Below are positions 51,601 through 61,700 of a stretch of DNA of 64,000 nucleotides, in pieces. The first letter of the stretch is position 1, and each line of letters starts with the position of its first letter. The translations under genes and the position numbers were made by a program. The notes beneath the pieces were generated by a model. It ran no database searches and had not been told where the DNA came from. It saw nothing but the letters and a program-made list of their open reading frames with translations. Source of the DNA: Zeus faber (Eukaryota > Chordata > Actinopteri > Zeiformes > Zeidae); contig OY482866.1 in NCBI GenBank assembly GCA_960531495.1, positions 11,454,689-11,518,688 of the forward strand. The letters run 5' to 3'.

Positions 51601-52059
51601 TAGAAATGTGATGGCGAAACTGTTTGTCCCTTGTTGTGCTTGGATCCCCTGGGGACGGCCGCGGACAGGACCTGACTAACAACTGGATTCCGTGTGTTCA
51701 TTGATCCAAACCCTGGATTATTTCTATTAACACCCGTTTTTGTTTCAAGGAGCGCTCTGGATGTCACACCCGCATATTATGAATAATCCAAACGCTACTA
51801 AACTCTTACGCAGTCCGCCCAATTGCGCCGATGATAAATAAATACTGTGGGCGCTTGGTAACACAATATTGTCATTTGTTTTTGTTTAGTTCGGGTTTAT
51901 TTTCGTGCGTGCGGCTTTCTTTTTCCTTTTTCAAGATTTTTCTGACAAACAGGATTTTAGTAGCTGCATTAAATGATGGAAGGGAAGGATTGTAATAATC
52001 GAGTCAGGAGTAGGAAGTTTGAGATGACCTACGTCAAAAGGGAACGCCCTTCCCTCCAC

Positions 52060-52470
52060 GACGGACCAATGGGAAGCCTCTAGCCAACCCCCTCGGCCAA
52101 TTAGCCGTTGAAGGAGGTCACGTCTGGTTCCGCCCCCTCGAGGGCAATAAAAACAAGCGAGTGTCCACGGTGTCTCTCGTGCCGACGTCGTGTTTACCTC
52201 GAAGCTTTACTTTCCTTAACGCGTTGCCACAAAACCTATTTTTCTTTTCGTCTCTTGCCTGAAGCCACGTTTTACGCACCACGATCCTGCCGCGTCACGG
52301 AGCTTCTCGGAGGCACTTTGTATACCTTTAAACCTTCCATTTTCCACCTAAAACGATGCAGAGCCGTCGGCACACCGGCCCTTCCACCGAGCCCTGCGCG
52401 TAAACGCCTCTCACCATGTGGCTCCCACTTGGTCCAGTACACCTGTTGTAAATAAAAAGAATTTCACACT
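52060..52470 (+). other. LTR-like or small pol II unit (weak)
   Basis: A CCAAT motif near 52066, an AATAAAA TATA-like box near 52146 and an AATAAA near 52453 are spaced like a short LTR (promoter plus poly(A) signal). No clear TG...CA ends or target duplication were found and no retroviral gene is nearby. Confidence 0.25.
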
Positions 52471-53589
52471 TCATGACTGATCTGCGACAAGGGGTCACAC
52501 GTCACAAGATCTTTCACCAGGAGGAATCCCCCACGAGTCTGTCAGGCCTCCAAAAATACGTTTTGTCACAAAAACACACGAGAAGTGACACCGGAAATGA
52601 CACGATAACGTAATGCTTGTTTATTTTTTTATTATATACTTGATCGCTGCAAAAAAAAACCCAAAACAACGAACCAAAGCAGAATTTAAATAAGAAATAT
52701 ATTAGAAAACTAGAGAAGACAAGCAAAATAGGTCTGTTTTTGTGGTTCCGGCTGCTGCTTGGTGTACTGCCGTCTCCCCGTCTCCCCACTCGATCCCCGC
52801 ACCGCCAGATATTAAACCTGCTTGATATCCAGCCGGCCACGGCGAGCTCTCGGATCGCACCGTGAGCAGTTCACACCACATCACACTACGATTTCCCCTC
52901 CGATCTGGGGCATTGCTCGGCGATATCCAAAAGCCTGTCGGTGAGCGGAAAATCAGCCCGGAATCGCGCAGTCTGAACTCGGCATTAGAGCAGGCTAACT
53001 ATCATTCCCTCAGATTCCCAACAAATACTGACACTTCACAGCGTTGTAAATCAACGCTGTGGCCCAATGTGGAGGAAGAAGTTCCAGTGGATTTTAATGA
53101 TCTTCTTATTTTAATCATCAGTCCCTATTAAGGAGCTTGTTTTTTTTTTTGTTTTTTTATAAAGGGTGAAATACAAAGTAGTTATGGGAATATTTATGAC
53201 CATAACTACTGCAGCAAAACATTAAGAAACCATTTCAAATAAATAGCAAAAATAGCCACGAAGGTAAGAAAATAATATTTAATGAAAGGAAATTGAATGT
53301 AAACTTTACAGAGATGTTGCAAAGGCCATTTCAAAGTCAACAAACAACTTGCGATTACGTCACCTGAACCGCCATGATTCTCTGATGACCAGGAAAGCCG
53401 AATAAAACTCAAAACATTTACCTGAGAAAACAAGACTTGCGTAGCATGAAAATATATACATACCTGTTTCAAAATGCACACAGATATTTCGGTAATCATA
53501 GAGCAAGATCAGTCATTTTTTGTACAGGGTTAGATTTTGGATTGTGGTTAAAAAAAAAAAAAAAAAAGTAAAAGAAGGATTCAAGTGAG

Positions 53590-53612
53590 TTTATTCCATC
53601 TTCCAATTTATT
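53590..53612 (-). terminator. Probable polyadenylation signals of the kelch gene
   Basis: Two AATAAA hexamers on the minus strand (53590-53595 and 53607-53612) lie about 210-230 nt after the stop codon, a plausible 3'UTR length. Confidence 0.5.
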
Positions 53613-53822
53613 AAATGGAGTTTATGGTCGTTGAAATTTGCAACGTGCATCTAAAACTTTCACCAAAATATACGCTTTGCTTACTCGAGATCATTAAAAT
53701 AAATAGAATACATTTAAAAGAAAAAACAATGTAGAATGTGGACAACGGGGGGGCAAACACTGAATATCTTCACAGGGAGGAAAAAAAAAAAACCCAAAAC
53801 AAAACAAAAAAAGGGCATTGAA

Positions 53823-54061
53823 TTAAATTTTGATTCCACCCAGCAGCTCCTCCACAGCCACCGCCATCAGGTCAGAGAAGAAGTTGCCCTCGTTGTCTCC
53901 GCCCCCGAACACCAGGAGGCTCCTGGAGGCCCCTCCAGGCGCGCCTCCCTCCCCCGAGGACACGCGGCGCCGGCGCTCGGCCGTCTCCACGGCGACGACG
54001 GAATGGCCGGCCCGGCGCACGCAAAGGTTAGGGTGCGTCACCTCCGTCCAGCTGTTGGTGT
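53823..54061 (-). CDS. Kelch gene last exon: blade 6 and stop
   Basis: Two hundred thirty-nine nucleotides including TAA, entered in phase 1, acceptor GTTCAG. It encodes DTNSWTEVTHPNLCVRRAGH, then an Arg/Gly/Ser-rich insert (RRRRVSSGEGGAPGGAS) inside the blade, then SLLVFGGGDNEGNFFSDLMA and a short Leu/Ile-rich C-terminus. The insert looks like a low-complexity loop expansion. Confidence 0.92.
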
Positions 54062-55692
54062 CTGAACCCGCCAAAAATAAATAGATAAATAAAAACAGAA
54101 TAATTTCCAGAGACATTTAACCAGCACCACGACTACAATAAACACCCCAACACCCCGCGATCTGCGCTCTTTCGAGGCGTGCGTTTGACCTCCGACCTGT
54201 GTCGAAGATGAAGGTGTCGTTCAGGGCGTCGTTGCCGTTGTAGCCCCCGTGGACGAGGAACTTTGTGTCGGAGAGCGCTGCGCTGCCGTGCCAGCTGGAG
54301 AGAGAAAAAAAAAAAATAATAAAGTAAAAGATTAAAACAAACAAACAAAAACAAAACAAAAAAAACAATACAGATTTGAAAACGTGAACAATAATGGAGT
54401 CCTAACTCGGGTTGGGTATTGTTTAAAAAAAATGACCGTACCGGCGCCATTACCAGTTCCCTTCAAGTGATACGGATACCAACAGAGCACTTCATTCGAC
54501 GCCTTTTTTTTTTTTTTCCCCCCTCTCTCTCTACGATACCCATCATGGAAACGGAGGTATTCAGCCGCGTCATTTGCCGCTTCACTCCACAGGCGTGTAC
54601 GGGGATACAGCCATACGTACGTACCAACACCCGGCTCTAACGCTGGTCATAGACCAGGTCAGTTCGTGTGTGTGAGCGTACCTGCGAGGTGAGGGACCTT
54701 CTCCGACTGTTTGCACGGCGGAAAACTCCATCAGCCCTGTGACGTTGAAGAAGTTCAAGTTCAAGAGATTATTTGTCACATACATACGGTCATACATATA
54801 TGCAGTGAAATGACACCCGGTGATTAGGCACAATAAGCTCTATAAGCTCTAAAAATACAAAAAAATACCAAGGCAGAACTCGTTTTAGGATGCACTTGGG
54901 GTGGTTCCACATTAAAAATAATCATATCATGGGTGTCGTATTTGAAAACAAACAAAAAAAAAAAAAAAAACACCGCGGTGACGAAAAATAAATGATCACG
55001 GAAGCTTTGGTTGTTCTACCTCTTCAAGACAGCGAGAGTGACCAAAGACCTATGGGGTCCGGATTCTATCATTTTGTGAATCGATATGAGCATAGGGCTA
55101 AGGTTTCCAGCGCCCGGCCAATGAGCTAATGAGCATTTTGGCTGTCATTGGAAAATAAAATATAAAAGCGCATAAAAAAATGGAGAATAAAGGCGTGGTG
55201 TAATGGGGTGGGGGGGGTGGGGATTATGGAAACATACAGAAATGTATGTCAGATTTCAAAAACACAAAAATTAACATTTCCAGCAGCCAACTAATGAGCC
55301 AATGCACTAACGAGCGTTTTGGGTTGCCATTTTGGAAAGTAAAAGCGCAGAAAAAAAAAAAAATCGATGCTAATAATGGAAGCTTCCGGTTGTGCTACCT
55401 CGTCGAGACACACACAGAAATGTATTTATACAAAAATAAACATGTCACCGTGACCAAAGACGGGGACGGATTCAATATTTCTGTGAATCTTCCAGCACCC
55501 AGCTAATGAGCCAGTGGGCATTTTGGCTGTCATTTTGGGAAATAAAAGACATTAGGAGAAAAAAAAAAAAAGATAGGTTGACATGTTTTTCTTACCCAGA
55601 TCCAACATGTACATGTCATTGTAGCAGACAGGAGTGTCCCAGCCCCCGAAGACGTAAATCTTATTCTCCTGCATCACACACGCAGAGTGACT

Positions 55693-55727
<35 letters not shown>

Positions 55728-58700
55728 GAACCGAGAAAATGAGACCAAGACAGCACAACGAGCGAGTACTTTCGAAAGGAGGAAGGAGCCACCCGTCCTA
55801 CCCTGAGCGCGGGGAGGGCTTGTCACCCGTGACGATGGGCTGGTACCAAATGGAGAGGTGGGGGTCGAAGATGTACAGGGAGTCGCTGCAGCCGTCCGGC
55901 TCCGGGTGGGGGCGAGGGAACACCCCGCCCAGCACGAACAGCTCCCCGCGGAACAAACTGCAGCTGTGGTAGGCGAGCGGGGGCACCTTACCCTGGGCCT
56001 TGAAGACAGAGGGATGGACGGACGGACGGCACGTAGCTAAATAGATATAGACTTAATAAACCTTAAAAACCAAAGATCAACAATAAGAACTTTTATTTAT
56101 TTTATTTTTTTTGTTCACCTGTCTGATAGCATCAGGCGGAAAAGGTTGGTAAATTAAAAAGGCAAGTTCAAATAAATGAAATATAATATAAAATAAAATA
56201 AATACATCTACAATAAAAACACACCATCTTTATTGGTTTTGTTTGGGGAAACGCAGAGCGGATCATGCGTCGCAGTCTATCTACCACATACTTGTTTTTT
56301 TTTTTTTTAGTTAGAAGGAAACAGCAGAATTATTTTTTTTTTATTACAGGTACTCCTCACGTAAGGTACCCACAGTGCTCCAAAACACTGTTTTTTATTT
56401 TAAATGTAGGTTATTTTGTTTTACTCGTTTCCTTATGGAAGGACAGTTGCATAACGGGGACAGTTTGCCTAGCGCGGCAAAATGGCTTAAGTTTGGCCCC
56501 TGCATGAGAGGAGTTACTGAGATGGGGAGCGGTTCTAATTCTACCAAAGCTCCACTTGACGGAGGACGGGGCTGCAAATGTGAATGGGTTGTTTCCACAC
56601 GTTTTGTTTTTTTTCTGAAATTGACCGCTCACAAAAAAACTGACTGAGTTGTATGTGCACAAGCACCAAAATAGTGACTTTTTCATATTAGGCCCCCTTT
56701 AAAAAGGAAGGTGAAGTCGTCACATTGAGCCCATTAAACCCAAAGTGCCCACACCCACCCACCCACCCACCTCCACCATGGTCCATTTCCAGCTGCGCGT
56801 GTCCAGGATGTGGACGTCGTTGAACCACTTCTTGTTCTTGGAGCCCCCGAACACGTAGATGCGCTGGGTGTCCGGGTCGTAGATGGCTGTGTGGCCGATC
56901 CGGCCCTCCGGGGTGGGACCCTGCGCCAGGGTCTCGGCCGCCACCCAGGACATGTCCTCTGGTGGACGGACAAAAACGCAGGGGTGCAAACACATGTATG
57001 GTGAGGAAAAAAAAAAAAAGAGCTGCCAGAAGTTGCTATACGTGGTGACCGGTGGTGGCCGACGGGGAGGGGACTGACACAAATTATAGTTTTCGGACAT
57101 GAATTCGAGTTTTCCCCGAGTCACCATGAACGCAGCATCCTTCCCTGCTCTGGAGTGATTTAAAGCGGAGAGCCGGCCGGAGGGACAGACAGACACGTCG
57201 TAAAAGCAATTTCTCTTGTTCCGCTAGGATTTAAATAACAAAACCAGGGGTAATATCACAGGTTTTCAATAATCATGTTCCCCCCCCCTCAAGGACTTTT
57301 CAAGCACTCCAGCGCAAAAGGGGTCAATGACTATATTTGAAAGTAACCGAGTGGTTGTTTTTTATCGTTTTTGAGGAGGCGGTCGCTGACCTGTGCAGAG
57401 CTTCCACATGGGGTCTTTGCAGAACTGCATGCGGGCTCCCTGTCCGCCGATCAGAATCGCCGTCTCGGCCTCGATGGGACAGAGAACGTGACCCCAGCGT
57501 CCCGACGGGTTGACCAGGACGGCTGCGGGGAAAAATAAAGTCAAATACAATAAGGTGATCAAACGAGAAGCTCGCAACAACCCGGGCCAAGATGAACTCA
57601 GAAGGTGTGGTCGGGAGACGTGAAAGGTGAAACGCACCATCGCAGGTGGCGTTTCTTCCCGAATAAATTCTACACCTGCACAGTAGATGCACATGCAAAA
57701 AGATTTATTTTATTGTTTATTTCTTTTCTTATTTTAAACAAAATTCCCTCACTGTTCTGTGTGGGCGTCTTGGGCTGTCTGCCCCGCGGCCTGGTTGCAG
57801 TCGGCGTCTGTGTTCTTTCCACAATCCCCGTCATCTGTGTTGCTCCGTTGGCTGTAGGATGTTTGAAAAATAAAATAAAAATAATAATAATAATAATACA
57901 AAAAATAAAAAATAATAAAAGCACTGAACTCCACAAAAGTAAAATAAAATAATAATAATCCATAACAGTACAGCACTTTCATCAACTATGAAAATCTATT
58001 GTTGCACATATCCTCCAAACCACACGTCACACGTTCCTGAGCCTGCTTCACACCGAATATGACAAGAACAAAACCGACCTCGCACGCAAAGAGCTGGGAT
58101 CGGTGCGACGCGGACTCGGAATCCCGCGCCCGACCGAGGCTCCGGGGCGAGTTCATATTTTTCCGACTGGTGCGATGAGTTTCGGTCCGACAGTACTACC
58201 GGAAGGGACGTGCGTTTTGTTTTTTTTATTGGAATTGTGCTTAAAACTAAGTTAATAAGTTGTATATATACTGTATTATCACCATGTTTATCCAGGGTTC
58301 CTACACGTTTTCCATTCCAAAATTCCATTACTTTTCAAGACTTCTCGGTAGATTTTTCAGACATCGTATTTATATGTATAAATACCGTACTTTCCGGACT
58401 ATAAGCCGCTACTTTTTTCCGAGGTTTTGAACCATGCGGCTTATACAAAGGTGCGGCTATTCTGTGGATTTTTCTTCCACCGCTAGGGGCGCTCTAACCG
58501 GAATTAGAATCAAAAATAAGATGGACGAAAAATCAATGCAAAGAAGAATACGCTACTTTTTCTTTAGCAGATAGAACGCGGACGATAAATTACCAACTGG
58601 TAATTATTTTTTAAATCCTCGCCCCTTCATCATGGAACCCACACGAAGAAGTTCGTATGATGCAAGTTTTAAGTTGAAGGCCATCGACATCAGTGTGAAT

Positions 58701-61700
58701 CGGGCATTTAAAGCTGCACTCTGGGTTGAGTGGGAGGCTTGGATGTCAAGTGGTGAGAAGTCATTCACAAAAACTGGCCGCATGCGAAAAGCATCTTTTT
58801 CTGATGTCTGTCAGTGGACCCTAACAGCGTGGAGTGCTGTGAAAAAATCCACCATCACCAACGGGTTCCGAAAGGCTGGACTGCTACGCGAAGAGAGCGG
58901 CGCACCTTCAGAGTCAACTCCACCGGAGGATGACAGTGACACGGAGAGCGAGACTGATGGAGACAGATGTGACGAAGCGCTTCTGAGGCTGTTCAACTCC
59001 GACACTGAAGAAGACGACTTCATGGGTTTCAGCGAAGATGATTAAAGTGACTTGTGGTTTCAAACACAGGAGAAATGAAGGTAAATAAATGCCGTTTTTT
59101 TTCTCTTGGTTCTGTTCCGTTTTAATCAGCAAAGTTGCTGCCGTGTTAAAAGGCACTGTTTGGAAAGAATCTGTTCAGGTACATACATGTACATTTACAG
59201 TTCAAAATCGTTCTGTACATGCAGTAAATATCTAATTTTTCAACATAGATATCTGCGGCTTATAGCCCGGTGCGGCTTGTATATCTCTTTTTTTTTTTTA
59301 AATAGAGCGGATGCGGCTTATATACAGGTGCGCTCTATAGTCCGGAAAATACGGTATTTCATATTTGACATCTGAGTAAAAATAGCGAGATGTTTATTAT
59401 ATCAATTAATGGTTTTAAAATCCAACTGTTAACATGTGTGTCACATGTATGCTGTTATGCGGCAATATAATTGCCAGATGCCTGGAGTTAGGTATTGTAG
59501 CTCATACGGCAAACCCAGACAAGTTCAACCAGGGATTGTCCAGCCAGCCCGCCGGACAGAACGCATAAATGTTCAGACAAGCTTAATATTTGCACCAAAT
59601 ATTAATATTAATAACTTTCAAACTAATTTGGTTGCGGGTGTCCTGATCCGGCAGCTATGAGGCCCTTGGGGCAGAGCTGTTCTGCAGGCTGTTGTTACAG
59701 TCATACTGCCGGAGTACATGCGCTGCAATGCATCTCAAACGGAGCCACTTCCTCCGCCTGCAGGGGGCAGAGAGACGACGAGCCAACGGCTTCACACCGA
59801 CGAGTCAAGGAGAGCAGGTTTCAACTTTGTGCAAATGAGCGGCGCCGAGCGCCAGCTACGGAAAGCCTCAAGGGTCACAATTCGTCTCAACTTCCCCAGC
59901 GTTTGATGTATACTGTAATGGTGAACCAGGTGTTTTAAGCGCTTTTTTTTTTTTTTTTGCCTCAAAACAGCAGCTTCCAAATCATTTTGATGGTGCACTG
60001 ACCTGTAACATGGAGAATGACACTTCTTTCATTCCCCACCTCCGCCCTCGAACACCTGTTTTTGCACGATGTAACTTCTGTGCTCGGGTACGAAAACGCG
60101 CGAAAAGCATGTTACGACACTACCTCACATCCTTGATGTTTGGCTCCGGTAATTACCTTTTTTTTTGGCCTGGTAAAATGTATAGATATATATATATAAA
60201 TATAAATAAATAATTTTAAAAATATGTTCCCCCCAATAATAATCCTCATACAAAATGATACAAAACGCAGCAGCTGCACCTCCCCGATGAGATGGGCCAG
60301 CGGTGCACCCGTCACCCGAGCCACAGCTGGCGCGCTGGCCCTCTCTTTCGTTGCGGCATGGAGTTTCTTTCACCCTCTGACTCGCACGTGTGAGCTGATC
60401 TGCCGAGCCGAGCACATCCGGTACCTACACCGGTAACAGGAGGCCATCCCAGTGGCCTGGCTCCCCGCAGTTTAGGGTGGGGAGCCGGGGACTGAGTGCT
60501 CGCTGAAGCGGCGAGGTCCGTGCGAGGGGTGCTGTAACCTAGGTGTACATTACACTTAATAACGTAGACTGTTATTAACACGTGACCGATGAGGTTCAAA
60601 TTTGTCTGGAAAAATAAATTATCTTTCGGACACCGGACCGTGCTTTACGTCAACGTGCAATTGCACTCAAAAAAACTGGAGGGGCGCCAAATCCCAAATA
60701 CCAAAAGTTACATAGTGCCGCCGTAATAAGCACCACCAGGCGTTTATTAAAATGCAGAGCGGAATTTGATATCCGTCCTGTGGTTTTCACGGCCGATTAA
60801 TGTGAACTGTCCCAATCAGTAAAGAAGGGCAGACCACACTAATCAAGCGCTGATCTCCATTGCTGTTTGTTTGGGTAGCCTAAATAAAATCCATCTATGT
60901 AATATATTTATTTTATCTGATGCACTTGGGTGTTATTTTATTTATTTATTCGTACTCATGACTGGATGTTCAAATATGTGAAGTAGAGTGTCGTCATATC
61001 AGCCATTAAATAGGTAAAGGCTGTTCATTTGTGCGTAATCACCGGGTGTTATGACATTTCACTGCATATATGTATGACCGTGTATGACCTTGCCTCACAG
61101 CAAGAAGGTCCTGGGTTCGATTCCCGCCTGGGGCGCTGTTGGCACCGTGCTCCGGGGGGGCTATCTCCCAAATAGGAGCCTTTCTGTGTGGAGTTTGCAT
61201 GTTCTCCCCGTGCTCACATGGGGTTTCCTCCACCTCACGTCAGTAAGAACCCCCACCAAAAAACATGCACCCATCATCGTCTGACCAGCGATGGACACTT
61301 ATCACCTGGTCCCCGGGCGCGTCCACGTATGCTGCCCACTGCTCCTGGCTGTGCCCCCGGAGGAAGGACAAGCCAGGATGGGTCAAAAGCAGAGAATCCA
61401 TTTCACCGGCCACCATCAAAGCATGTGCATGTGTGTGTGTGTGTGTGCAAGCATGTGTTATAGTGTGGTGTGTTGCGTGATGAATAAAGACTGTTTCTTC
61501 TTCTTCTTTCTTCTTCCGTATGTGTATGTATGTGACAAATATGTGACAAATAATCTCTTGAACTTGAACTTGAACTTGAAATAACCTCTTGAATCTTGTT
61601 GACTGGGATAGGTCAGTTTGCCTGCTGTTACTGTAACATCCCTAAGGGTGGCAGCAGAGGACCATTTATAAAATAATTCTTCCCTTCGTGGCCATTTAAA

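Noticed and set aside
52060-52470. A solo LTR as a firm call
   Set aside because: Promoter-like and poly(A)-like motifs are spaced suitably, but there are no clear ends or target duplication; listed only as weak.
61100-61135. Possible tRNA from GGTTCGATTCCC
   Set aside because: The motif belongs to a larger retroelement 3' fragment, with no box A at the right distance.
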